NCBI GenBank assembly: GCA_031216445.1
Contig: CM062214.1
Location: forward strand, 12,517,501-12,581,500
Reading direction: 5' to 3'
Length of the DNA stretch: 64,000 nucleotides
From: Lateolabrax maculatus
Lineage: Eukaryota; Chordata; Actinopteri; Acropomatiformes; Lateolabracidae
Shown piece after piece: positions 1-13,600 of this stretch. Below the pieces are notes generated by a model that did no database searches, had not been told where the DNA came from, and was given only the letters and a program-made list of their open reading frames with translations. Every line of letters starts with the position of its first letter. Position 1 is the first letter of the stretch. The position numbers were made by a program, and so were the translations under genes.

Positions 1-1533
1 TGTTGTTTTCATATACTGCTGTCTGCATGTTTACATTGCAAACACTGGTGCTAGCATTGGTAACTGTTTCTATTTAAGAGCATCTTAAGAGGTACCTGAC
101 TGCTACTAAAAAGGGGGCAGTTACAAAGTGAGAACAGACTTTGACCATCTGTAGCAACCTAGGCCTGCCAAGTAGAGCCCAAGGACTGCTCTCTAGCTTT
201 TCCGGAGCCCAAGTCAAGCTGGCTGAGGAGAGCGCTGATGTGGTCTGACAGGCACTGAGGCCCCAAGACTTCATTAGTGAGATATGGTGACATTTACTGA
301 GGCCAGTGGTGTCAGGGGTCAGGCTAAATGGACGTTAACAAGGCTCTGAGAGCATATGGGTTCAGAGGTGTTTGCATGGGAGCTGGGAGAGTACTGTAGC
401 GCTTGAATTGTTATGGGATTTGCTTTGAGACCTCCAAAAACAACAAATTAGGTTTAGTATGGGCAGTGATCAAGGCAAGGATTGATTTTGTCGTTCTTAC
501 CGAAGAGGATTTAATTATGTACAATACTGGATTTTAGAGTTATATGCAGTGTTGAGGGATAAAATACAGAATGAACTGTTGGCAAAACCGCGGAATTAAT
601 AAAAAACAGTCAATCGAAAGTTGATGTCCTCCTAATAAGTGTCTGGCAAGGACCAGAATTAATCTGGAAGATGGAAAGTGAGATTTACTGTGTGGCTAGA
701 TTGCCAATTTCATTTACACTGTATATGCCATTTGGCAATACCAAATGAGCAAGGAAGCATTCTGAATTTAAAACTGGAGCCTTAACAGCAGAGCCAGAGG
801 AGACATTTTTGACAGAACAGATTCCATCTCACAGGTTCATCTCAGTCAGTAGTTCAAGTTAACACCGTGCTTGCACCCGCAACTATTCAGGGCATCAGGT
901 TTCCGGCTAAGGAGCATCAGTTTGTCCCTAGGTTACCTACCCACCCACACAACCAGAAACAGACCAAACCTCAGGCAGAGCATGACCACTGCCAAAAACA
1001 CCACAGCGTAAGTGAGTGAGTGGGTTTGTGTTAACATGTGTTTATTAATGTGCATTTTTTATATTCATGTGTGTGTTTGAGACCATCTGATCCCTGGAAA
1101 AGGAGAAAGAAAAGGTTCTGTTTCACCTGGATAAAAATAATCAAAAAATAAACAGATTTAAAAGGCAATGGAAACATAATGGTTGGATTTGGATTTGTCA
1201 ATGCCAAGGTTTGAGCTTGTTACAGTGTTTCGTCTCTGTAATCCGGCTGCTGTCTCTCACATTACCCCCATTGTGTCTTTTTCCTCTGCTCCGTGGTGCT
1301 AACATGCTGCTTATCACATCCTCTTTGAATAATCACATAGTGGCAAGATGACATTGGCAGCTGCATAAGCTTTTACCATTATGCTTGCAAGGATTGTTTG
1401 TCATCTCCTTTCCACTCCCCACACCTTCTATGTGAGGGAAAAAATCGATTTGTTTTGGGGTGACTGCTGTTGGTTTTGTACAAACCGCAGTGTAAGGCAG
1501 CTTACTGCGAAACTGTGTTTCGGAGGGACCTAA

Positions 1534-1538
1534 CCCCC

Positions 1539-1571
<33 letters not shown>

Positions 1572-1574
1572 CCA
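1534..1574. repeat. poly(C) followed by (CT)n
   Basis: A run of C (1534-1549) passes directly into a (CT)n tract, giving a polypyrimidine block on the + strand. Confidence 0.95.
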
Positions 1575-4568
1575 GTTTTGCTACAGAGTGACTCTCTGGC
1601 TGTAAGAGTGCATTGTATCTTTACTGTACTGAGTGAGGCCTTACTGTTAAAGGAAAAGGCTGGCAATATTCTATATATTTTTTATTGTCGACAAATTCCA
1701 TGAAAAGACCAAATCCAACGATGCGATGAGTTCATCCCTCAGTACTTTCTGACTTCCCCAGCTTGTGTGTAAAACTCAGCCTAAAGCTAAAGCGTTCTTA
1801 CTACTGAGGATGTAAATGTTTAAATATGAGTCAAATGACAGGAGGAAATGATGTATTTGTTGTGGACTATTCTCAGCAGCAGATTTGCTGCACCAGTGTT
1901 TAAGGCAGTGCTCTTCATCACAGGTCAAATGTCCATGGAACATAAGCAGTTCAACTGAAAATTGAAAGAGTAATTGAAGATTAAAAGATTGTCTAAAAAT
2001 AGCATAGGTAGCAATGTGTGGCATAAATATGTTTTTTCTGCCTCAGATTTATCTTGCAATCCCTTTTGGGGGGTCCTGAGCCCAGGGAACGTCTATGGTG
2101 CAGAGGAATAAGCTGTATCAGGCTTTGGATACACAGACAGAACTTGTTAGTAGGATCAATTCATTGTGGGTTTTGGCCTTTTCATGGAAGTTGATGATAA
2201 GAAAAAAAAAAAAACTGAACATCACCAGACTTGTCCTTATGTTCTTGTCCTGACATATCTAAATTTCTCCATAAATTGTGGAAATACAGATTTACAGATC
2301 AAAGGACAGGCATGTCTCTGCCTGTCTCTCTGCGTTACAAACAATACAAGCATGGCTCTCCTTTGTTATGAGACAGGAAAGCCCTCAGGACACTGTGCGA
2401 GGGATGGAACAAATTGTTTATTGCTCAAGTGGATTACGGACATAGGCCCTGTCGAGACCTCCCTCTTGTCTTGTGATTGCTACGTTGTGTGGTTGTGAGT
2501 CTTCGGGAAGATATCGATTAGACTTTGTTTTTCTCATTAAGAGTGGGTGAACTGGCTGCAATGTGGCATTCCACATTTTTCGCACATATGTACAAAATAT
2601 TCCACTATTTTCCATAATAAAAAAAAAAACTGATTGCATTAAAATCTATTACCCTCAATGTCAGTTTCTCTAAGGTGATGTTATGTAAGTAAGCCGTGAG
2701 TTGAATGTGCTAATGTTTAATCATTTGCATTAACTGGCTATATAAATTAAACATTATATATCCTACGGTAGATGGCTGTATCCAGATCATCATTTGATTC
2801 ATGTTACAGTTGTAATTCTTCTGTGATAATAATGGGGTGTGCGGTGGGCAGCAGTGCAACGAAGACAGCCATGTGTAGTTATAAATGTTATGAAATGAGA
2901 TAAATGTTAATTAGTCTAGGGTCTCTTGAAGAAGGTTAATGGCTTCATTTTCTGAAGTTTTCGACTAGGTTAGAAGCTACACCACCCTCGGTGGTGTTTT
3001 CAGTCAGACCACATGCTTTATAATAGCATGAAATCAAGCAAGTAAAGAAGCTTCACTATTAGGAACAGCTCTGACACCAACAAGCGAAATGGAAAATGTT
3101 GAAAAGGACTGAAATACTTCAATAACAAGTTGCACTTTCAGAATCTGCCGGGCATTGTAAAGCAAATTCACAAGTTTAGACACGCTTTGCTTGAGTGTTC
3201 TTGATATAAAAGGTGGACAAGTTTATGCTTTGTCACCTTCAGCAAAAAAATTCAGCAAAAAAATCAGCAAAGGATGCATTTATCACTGACAGTAATAATG
3301 CAAAACAGCATTTGCTTAATCTGCTGTAGCAAATAAGTGTCTATACTATAGTTGCACTGCATCTGTACAAATTCCCTCTGCTACAGTATTAGTTCAGTCC
3401 AAGTTAGCTTTCAAATATTATTCAAATATGTTGCTCCTTAATTTACAATTACAAGAAAACAGCTGAGGTGCCTTTTGTTTAATTAGAACAAAGTGTGGTG
3501 TTCATTAAAGCAATACCACAGGTCCTTCAGACTAGATCCACCTCTATTCCTAAAAGGTTCACTTCTTGTTCTTTGGATCTCACACGACTGTAACTAATCT
3601 ATTTATCTAAAAATCATTGTATTATAGCGAGACATGAAAGCATTATTGCAATGCTCATCTAGGACATAAAGTCGAATACAGCTCCATCTGTGAAAATATG
3701 GACATTCATCGAGGTTGTGTCTTCCATGTTGTGGAAATTTGATGTGCTTTTAAACCTCACAACTAACAGATCTGATGTTGTCTTTGTTAATGAGCAGCAG
3801 ACAGGTGTTTCTTTTGGAAGTGGACGTATTTTTGACCAGAGTTTTGAAGAGGCGTTCCTTATTAAGGTTACAACGTGCTAGCCCTTATCAGATTTTGTCT
3901 CACAGTTTGGATATGAATATGTTATCAATACACAATAGTGATAGCAGCTCAAACGGATTTTTAAAAAAAATAAGATCTAGTGTTTATGTGTTTATTTAAA
4001 TATTAAACATAAGTGAAAATATCAAATTCTATGGATATCTTTAATCATTCTTACAACAGGCAGTCATCCTCACAGAGCAAAACACCTGTCAAAATATATA
4101 GATACACGCATGAAAGAAGAACAGAAAATTGCTTAGTGGACCAGTCATTTAACTGGCAAGTGGACAGACATTAAATTATCTGCTATCATGCAGCTTTTGG
4201 CAAAGATGTTTGGAAATGTTTTTTGCAACTTCAGAAACAAACTATAAAATGACATTTACTATGTGTGATATTAGCAATTACTGTCACCCACCCATAGCAA
4301 TCCTGTGCATATCCCAGCAGCCTCCAGGACTTCAAAGGCCCCTATGCTGGCACAGTGTACAGTAGCCACTTTCACTCTGCATCTCAGGAATGAAATAAAT
4401 TAGATTTTCTATACGTCTCTGCCTCTCTCTCTACTTATTACTTTTTGAACACAGCTGGGGCCCTGTTTTAGATGTCTACAGTCTGTGGGACATTACAACA
4501 CTTTCTGAAATTAGAACAGTAGGAATGGCACAATATCATGTGAGGAAAACTGTGTTAACTATGAATTT

Positions 4569-4570
<2 letters not shown>

Positions 4571-4622
<52 letters not shown>
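4571..4622. repeat. (GT)n microsatellite beside a furin acceptor
   Basis: About 25 GT units end roughly 30 nt before the acceptor AG at 4650-4651. Little polypyrimidine tract separates them. Confidence 0.97.
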
Positions 4623-4625
<3 letters not shown>

Positions 4626-4651
4626 ATATACTGTGTGTCTGGGCACCCCAG

Positions 4652-4747
4652 GTCCTGTGGGCGGAGCAGCAAGTGGTGAAAAAAAGGAAGAAGAGGGATG
4701 CCTATGAAGACCCAGCAGACCCCGATTTCCCCAAGCAGTGGTACCTG
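4652..4747 (+). CDS. furin: furin exon: propeptide activation site
   Basis: This 96-nt exon is phase 0 at both ends. It encodes the end of the propeptide, the basic site KKRKKR (last Arg codon 4694-4696, human R107) and the mature N-terminus. The donor is GTGTGT and the acceptor follows a (GT)n tract. Confidence 0.95.
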
Positions 4748-7700
4748 GTGTGTGACAGTCTTTATTTGGTATATGTGTATTATTATGTGCATACATACTG
4801 CAGAGCATGCTCGTTGTTGTATAAGAGCTTGTATACGATCTGTGTAGCATTAACAATAAAGAAACACAGGCGGTAGAATATATAATGCTTTTTCATCTTT
4901 TCATATTCCACACTTATAGACTTTTAGATTTTGAAGCTACAGGGAACGTTCTTCTCAGCATTCAGATTTTTTTAATAGCAAAGTGTTGACATTTTTTTAG
5001 TTTTTGCTATGCAATTATTTCTGATTTTTCTGATTACCTCGAAGACCTGATTCAACCCTGTCTGAGTGGTACAGCATTCAATAGTTTCAGCTCTGCAGAA
5101 GCTTTTGAGGATACCTGATGTATTCATTATCGCAGTGGCAGACTTTATTAATTCCCTTATGGTCAGTCAGATAAGCATAAATTGAATTGCTGTCTATTGG
5201 ACAAACCTTGTAAGGCTTAGTTACATCAGCTTCACCAGCAACACAAGGTTTCCTCAGCGAAATATGTAATACAATGCACTCCAGGATGCTGAGTTGAATG
5301 TAAAATTAAATGTCAGAACAGGTCGACTACTAAGCTGTATCACCTGTGAAACATTGATAGCAAATGGTCCTGGCTTTATGTCTGTTTTGTTATTCACGGG
5401 TTTTCTCAGAGATGCTTCAATTTGCCCTAATCTGCTTTTATACACACAAAACCCTCTGTCACTGCAACGGATTAATGACAAAATTGACTATCCCAGACAT
5501 AAATCACCAGTGAATAGAAGTTGTGAAACCACCTCTGCCATTCAGCATTAGACCTCTAATCGTCTGAGGACTTAAACCCTTTTTCTCCTATTTAAAGTAT
5601 TCTCGAAAGACTTGAAAACCAAACAAAGACAATTTAGTTTAAGGCATATGCCACCAGTGCTGAAGTTTTGTCCTGGTTGTACAACCAATTTATTGTATAT
5701 TGGTTTGTTTGTGTAAATGGGCCCCATCAGTTTTAATTAAACATTTACTTAAAAATATGTATTGAATTGTGTCTGTGCCAATTCAAAGCCCACATCCAGG
5801 AATTTACGCTATTTAAATTAGTATCCAGGCATCTTCACAGAGGTGCGCATGCAAGAGTTGTGCCCTGTGAAGAAAAATCAGCAGGAAACCGAGGAGGGCC
5901 CAGAGAAGGGTTACTGTGATGACTTTCCTCAATCTACCTGTGTTTGTTAGCATCTCTTCCACCTCGAGCGTTCACTTCTCTTCATACTTTTCACAGTACA
6001 AATTTTCTGTTATTCATCCAAAACACACTGTGCCACTCTGTATCACCTATTTGTAGTCCTCCCATTTCTCAAAGCTGGCAGACTGCTATTTCTTCTGCAA
6101 GAGAGGCAAATGCTCTCACCAAGATTTCTGACCTGCAACAGGTTGTCTGTCTATCTTCTGACAGCATAACTACAGTAGGATGTTTATTCTGGGCAGCTCA
6201 GTCTGTGGAATCAGACATGTCAGGGTGATGAATTTTAAGTGTTCATGAACCACCTCTGATCTTCCCTTTTACATCTTGTGTTTATTTTTTTGTATTGAAC
6301 ATTTCTGTTTTGATTTTTACCATAACCTCCTGCAGTGAGTAAAATGTCTTGCAGATGATTCAAGCTGCTCTCACACTGATAGACCTTTTCTGTTTGTTTG
6401 TCTGGGAAGTGTCAGTCACAGCAGATTGACAGCTGAACAAAAGCCTTGTGTCTCTTTCAGTCCACCCCAACACATCAAGACCTGAATACCAAAGTAGCCT
6501 GGGCTCAGGGCTACACAGGAAGAGGTGTAGTGGTGACTATCCTGGATGATGGCATTGAGAAAGACCATCCTGACCTCATCAGCAACTATGTAAGTCACAA
6601 ATACATGCTGTTTACCATTTGTAAACAGCATTTAAAGTTACAGCATTTAAAGTTACAGAAAACCAGAGAATCATGACAACAAATTTAAATGAGACCTTGA
6701 AGAGCGAGTTAAAATGGTATGATTGGTGTTCTAACCTTTTTCATGTCTCACGTAGGACCCTGAGGCCAGCTATGATGTTAATGATGGAGATGCTGACCCC
6801 CAGCCAAGATACACGCAACGAAATGAGAACAGGTAATTTGGCAAAAGCAGCAATCTGGCAACCCCATGACTAGGAATTGATCTCAATTGCTTCAAAATTA
6901 GCTTTCAGACTGTAGATTTGGCAAACAGGCGCAGACATGATTAATTTCATTATGAAAGTGGGCAAGTGCATTTATAAACTGAGAAATCTTTTGGGCTGGT
7001 ATTTTCCTTTTTACCAACAGCCCTTGTTGTTTTTGACTCGGTACTAGTTTCTCTTAAATGTTAGTTGACAGGGAATGACACTGGTGAAAAAGCACCAAGT
7101 CTATATGGCTTTCAGTCCAGTGCTTTTGGCTGAAGCATTTACATTTAAAAACCAATTATATAACGTTTGAAAGCACTGGTGCAGTCATTGTGCAAAGTCT
7201 TGAAAGACTGGTCCCTTTTCCTTCTTGCTTCAGTGCACAAGCCAAGCTGCTGTAGCTGCATTTCAAGGTCCAGCCCGTACAGCCCCACAGCTACTTTGGC
7301 ACTTATTTGTTGCTAATACAATACTTGTTTACTTGCCCTCAGTGATTTGTGCGCTTTCCTTTCAGTCTTTGGTGATAGCATTAAAACATGTTCGCCCCAA
7401 TTTAAGGATGGAACACTAAAGCTCCAGCTAGGGTGAATCCTAAACCTTCATCCCCTCCCTTCTCCCCGTTTCTCCAAACACCATGGTCTTCTGCCTTGGT
7501 GCAATCCCCCTGGAGCAGATGAGAAGCTACATCCCGCCTCTGAAATGCACAGCAGGATTTGTCTCAAATCTCTCTCTTTTCTGGGACGACTGCCACAATG
7601 TCTTTTTGCACTTGTTTGTGGCTTGTTTTTGTTCTTTATTTTGGTTTCAAAGCCCAGCCTTCACTTGCAGCTGGTCAGATGGAGAAGCTAAATAAGCTTA

Positions 7701-10588
7701 ACAAGTTTTCATGAGATTGTAGAAAACCATTGTACAAGAACAGAATTATTTCTGCGCTGTTATGATTGGATCTTTCACATTGTTTATCTCTCTAAGCCGC
7801 TTCTGTTGTACAGGTAGCATTTGTTTTTCTGTCCTCATCGGAAATGTGATCTTTTCATCTACAGTATTTACTTATCTTGAAAGAGGGTAGCATCAGCAGG
7901 TTTTTGAGCGGAGGCCTTGTTTCTTGTCCTTGCCGACAGCTCAAGCAGCCATGCAGAGCGACCCCAGCCCTTTCTGTCAGTGTAAAGTAGATCCCACTCT
8001 GTCCTGCTGATGGAACAAAGCACTACTGAAGGGGATTACTCCCTGCCTCTGGTTCACTGCAACTCCCCAGCTGCACCATGCTATCACTTCTGAAAGACAC
8101 ACATACACACACACACACATAATAAGAGTGCACAGATTTGCACTCACATACACTTTTCTACCCATGTCAGTGGAATTGCCGAAGCAATTATCTTGGACTG
8201 GATCAATTTATGGCATGGAATGAAAAGTAAGGGTGTGTCTCGGTGTCTACAGCGTGGAGCTGCGGTGTTTGGAGTGACCTGTGGACAAATTATATCCAAT
8301 GAGTTATGTAAATCACCACAGAGTAATACAGGCCGACAATGAGTAATGCTCACAACCCCCTCACAATGAGATTATATGAATATATTCATAGGACAACAAA
8401 AAGCAAAGGAGAGTCAGAGGCGGGCATTTTCCATAGTCATGAAGGCCAGTTCATTTGTACTGATGACACGCAAGGCTGAGTATTGAATTCTCATCGCTGG
8501 GCTTTTCCATAGAGAAGCTCTTTACTCTTAAGTTGGCAGATATTGTTAAAAGGGGTGCAGTCTAAGTTGAAGGGAGGCTGGAGTCTGTCCAAACAGGTAA
8601 TCCATTTGTGCTTCATCATGACAACTTTTGTATTTTTTTTTCTATTTTGTTCCACTTTCCCCCCATTATGTCAGTGTGATATGGATGTAGAGGGTGGAGC
8701 TAGAGCAGAGGATAGCAGGATTAATTTCTCCACAGCCTGTCAGTTTAAAAAGACACTATGTATTTCTAAAAACCTCAAAGAGTGTCAAGAGGGCTGTACA
8801 GTATGTTCAATATCATTTCAGGATATTAATCATGATAATAATAAAGATATATTTTCGTATATATCAGTACATGAGACCAAACTCTTTGAATATGTCAAAC
8901 TAAAAGTTTGTCCACATTTTGTTCACTTGTAATTACTACATGCTCAGAATCATTAACTTGGACAAAACTGTTTGTTGAAAGTTAAAATGATAAGATCATA
9001 TCATATGATCACAACATGATTTAATTCAAATTTGTAACCATGGAACAATAATATTTAATTATCCCTCAGCCTGTAGTGATGAACATGCTGTCATGATGTC
9101 TTTATAAATTAGAAAATGTTCATCCTGTATCTAATTTGTGAATTTAATGAATACAATACAATCTTGTCACTAATCTGAACAATATAATCCATAACACATT
9201 TTTAATTTGCAGATATTTATAAATTAATTAAAAACTTAAATGTTTTGAGTCAGTAAGTGAAGTGATAGCATATTCACATTAAATCATATTATTTAAAAAA
9301 TTGGAACTACATCCTATTGTGCAGATTTTTAGTTGATATATATAATATAATAATATAATATAATATAATTTGGGTATTTGGTGCAGCAATTTAATTTTTT
9401 CTTTCAGGTTGTCTGTAATAGCCAAATTGATCCCCTAAATGAATACAGACGAACAGAGAAAATGGTTTGAATTTCTAAAAGCACAAACAATTCAAATAAC
9501 CTGCTCACTGCCCCGTCTTCTTCAAAATTACTCAGCCACACACACACTGCCTCTGTCTCTCTAAGTTCACTGTGGAGAGCTATTATCTCATGTAAGAAAC
9601 TTCTCACAGGGCTCCATTAATTGAGATCCACATGCCTTCACCTTAAGACTGTGTAGTGACAGGCTATATTAGAAAGTGATTGGCATGCGACACAGCCTTG
9701 TGTGTTCTTCAGTCCAAACCAATCCATCAGCATCTGAAAACTAGAGTGACTTAAACTCAAGGCTAGGAAAATGGGGGAAGAGGTGTGGTGGCTAATGGGT
9801 GGATGGCACAGAGAAAGACCAAGAAAAGTGTTTTGCTTCTCTCAACCTATATCAAATTGCTTTGTCCTTGGTAGCACATGGCTATTTGTTTCTCTGACCA
9901 TGAAAGTGCTTCTTCAGCAGAATAACACTGGGTAGGAAGAATGGTAAGACACTACAGGTGAATGGGATAAACATTTGAACTAATAGATATCAACATGAAA
10001 CTTACCCAGTAGATTAGTTACAATTCTTTTATGTATTACAAGTTTTCTGGAATCATTGTTGTTTAAATATACAAATTATGCATTATCCAAATTAAATATG
10101 CACTAATTTGCATACATTTCCCAAACAGAAATATGACTATTGGATAAAGCCAGGTTCAAAATTCTTGTTTCATTTTGTTGACATGTTAGAGCCAATGGTT
10201 TTTACAGAGAGAATTTTGGATGTCTCTTGTTATCACTCCATAAATAAGAAAATACTGTCAACGGCCAAAAAAATCCATTTTTGCCATGTTTCGAGGAATG
10301 AAATGTTCTATAAATCTATGAATGATATATGAACAAACCCCTCTGTAAAAACCTGCAGAATATAGATAAGAATAAAACTGGAAAGATTAGTGTATGTAAG
10401 TGCTACCGAAATGGAGATTTCTGCCTAAGAAAAACTCATTTTGAGAAAAAGGCCTTGAAAGAGAGGTGTTGTATTCCATACATTTTTATTGGAAACTACT
10501 ATTTACAGACACAGTATCTAATCAAATACGTAGCATCCTATGCCTTATATCCTACATCTTTAAATATAAGTAGATTAAGATAGATAGA

Positions 10589-10676
<88 letters not shown>

Positions 10677-13600
10677 CACACACACACACACATATAAACA
10701 TGCATATATCTCCTATACCTTTAGGAGAAATCTACCGGCGCAAATAGACAAAGTGTACTGAAATAAAGACGTAAATTTTCTTTCCACTAGTCTGAAAGAA
10801 GACATGTATGGAAAAAAATAGCCCAATATCTCAAAATTGACTGGTGCATTAAAAAAAATATATTTTTGCCTGTAGTGTCTTGCTTTAATTTAATTCTTAA
10901 TTTCTTATGACATTAGTCAAGGTTGGGCAGGCATCCCCTGCGATGGATAGTTGGATGAAGCCCTCTACTGTAATTATTAAGATGTAAAGTAGTTGAGGAC
11001 TTTTAGTAGGGTACTTTTCATAATTAATCTAATTAAATTATTTTGAAAAGTTTTACTGTTTGAAAAGTTAATGGTGATCACTAATAATAGTAAATAGGTT
11101 AATGGATTAACATATATATATATAAGCAAGGTATTAATGTTTTGACTTATTTCTGAAATGTGAAACTTCTGCAGAGCATCTTTCGTATATAAAACTTACA
11201 AACGTCAGTAATATTAACAAATATAAAATAATTATAAAACTGTACTTCTATTTACAATTATTTTTAAAAGATCTTCATCCCTCAGCAGTGATTTCCTGAT
11301 GATTAGACATTAATTTATTTACTTCTTATGCAACCATATTGCTTAAATCAAAATGTGAAAAAGGTTACTGTCTCTGGAGTTTTAATGTTTCTGTGCTTCA
11401 TTGTCAACACAACATTTTAAATGTGTCACTGTGGAATATTCTGTGTACTACTTGCAGCACCCAAAAAGTGGGAAAAGGGCAACAAGTTTAATATCTGCAG
11501 CCAAACACTGCAAGACAATTTACTTCTAATGCCTGAAACATTCCTTATTTAAGTATGTGAATGCAAATGAAAACGTCTTCCCTGGGCTCTGCAAAGCCAC
11601 AGCCCTGCTGTACATGCGCTGCATACATATCAATGTCTGTATTTAAACAATAAACCTCATCATCAAGGGGGTGATACAGGACAAGTCGGACTGAAGGAGA
11701 GCACAAATCAAAGAAGACAGCTTCCTCCTGAGTTGTCTGCTTTAGCGCCTCTGTTACAGTGTTTGACACAGCATGTCGCACCTGCACTGCGTCGACTTTG
11801 CTGATGACACGTTTTTGGAGAACAACATTGTCTGGAATTGACATTCCTCTGGCATCTACATTCGTGCTCTTATGTCAAGTGTGTTTTGACATAAGAAGTT
11901 TTTTCCCAGCGGTTTAAGGAGCAGAAGACCTTTTTAAATAGACAAACTTTAGCTGGTGCAGTACTTCTGTGGCTAAATAGTGGCAAACTAAGCAGTAAAC
12001 TCAGCGAGTAAAAAGTGAATGTACTTTAGTAAAAAGAAAAACTTGTGTACACCCTGTTATGAGATTTCATTTTTCATTTTGAGGCAGGGGCTTGACAATT
12101 TGACAAATGTTTTCTCAGACTCTTAAGTTGACTGTTGACACTCTGAATGGAGAAAGAACATTAAGAAAACAAGAAAATAGAAGGAATAGGGAACTTGCAC
12201 ACAAAAAATATTTCCCGTATTTACTCTGGCCATCACATGCTGCAGATAAATGCCCTCCACTGTTTACACTGAGTTTATCAATTATTGTTTACAAAGCTGC
12301 CACCTTTTGTCAAGCCAGAATAATGTAATTCTACTTTCCTTCGTCTTGTTTATTCTGCCAGGGACGGCTTGTTTATTTTCGAGGCAGCCAGGCAGATTTT
12401 TCATTGGCAGGGACCTCTCTCTTAAACCTAGATTCCTCTGGCTTTCTGTCTGCTTTCCTGCTGTCATTTCTGCCAAAGAAATGTATTGAAAGTACAATTT
12501 TTCTAAACATTTTGACAAGGTATAGCCAAAGACGCTCTATAGTCTATCACAAAAGATGACGCATTACAAGCTGCGCCAATGGTATGAAATGGTGTATACT
12601 CCGTGTCTCCTAAGTGGGCATGGTCATTTTAGTGTCAGTATGTATGTATGTATGTAGGAGATATGTGGCTCGAGAAAAATGGGTGCAATATGTACTTCGG
12701 TGACTATGGGGCGAAACCAATCGGTCATAACTTGTGCTCCCGTTTACTTCTCCCATTGGAATAAACAGACTCAAGTCCTGCTGTTAGTCTCCTAAAGGGG
12801 CAGAACAGTGGCGAAACCCACGTGACATGCACAGGAAATGACTGTAAGTGTGCCGTCTCCTTCCTGAAGCGTCTCTGAAGCGTCTGGTATAGCCCGTTCT
12901 CTCTATAAATCCATGGTATAGCCCATGGTGAGTTCTAAGCTAAACCCCCTTCTACAAGACATAACTGATCGCCCGGAGTCAGTCAGAATTACCCTGTTGA
13001 GTATGAAGTTTAAGCAGTTGTGTCTGCAGAGTGTGAAGATTTAGATTTAGACATGCCAGGTGATGTTGAGCATTTTTATTAGGTTTCTTCGATTCCTTTT
13101 AAGCCAATGAAACAATTTAAACATGCTTTATTTTTTGACAGACTTTATCTTATTTGTTTTCAGTAACCCACAATCAGTTGCTGTGCATCTTCTTGTTTTC
13201 ATTTTATGTCCTTTTCAGACACCTTATCACTTGGCAATGGACATTTTAACCACAATAGCTCCATTAAAAGAGTTTATTTCCTCTTTTACCATAGTGCTCC
13301 ATATAGCAGAGTAATATTACATTTTATTCATGGAGGAGCACAGCTGTTACTGTGTTGCCTCACAGTAAAAAAAAAACATCTCAATTTCTGGCACCCTTCT
13401 TTGTAGAGTTTTGTCCCCGTGCTTTTCCTCCGACATTAGGACATGCAAAATCAGATGGATTGAGGACTGAATTGCCAATAGATGTGACTGGTCACGTGAC
13501 AGGTACATTGTCTATCTATATTTGCCTGACGATGAACTGTCTTCTGCCCATTATATTGTAAAAAGAAAGAAAAAGAAGGGTGGTCCATGTGGTTTTCTCA

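Larger units (their letters stand above)
1..4651 (+). other. furin intron upstream of the activation-site exon
   Basis: No furin 5' exon is recognisable here; I looked for a signal peptide and for the propeptide block. The stretch holds a C-run followed by (CT)n, A-runs and a (GT)n tract at its 3' end. Short open frames lack family likeness. Confidence 0.7.

Noticed and set aside
1..4651. Signal-peptide or propeptide exons of furin in the first 4.6 kb
   Set aside because: No frame resembles the furin N-terminus. These exons are taken to lie upstream of the window.
4525..4876. Open frames of repeated Val-Cys or Thr-His around the (GT)n tract, and the same at 15929-16323
   Set aside because: They are translations of dinucleotide repeats. 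Only the exon at 4652-4747 is real.
9690..9825. The exon copy as a functional mutually exclusive exon
   Set aside because: It has two in-frame stops, a shifted Asp motif and no donor.
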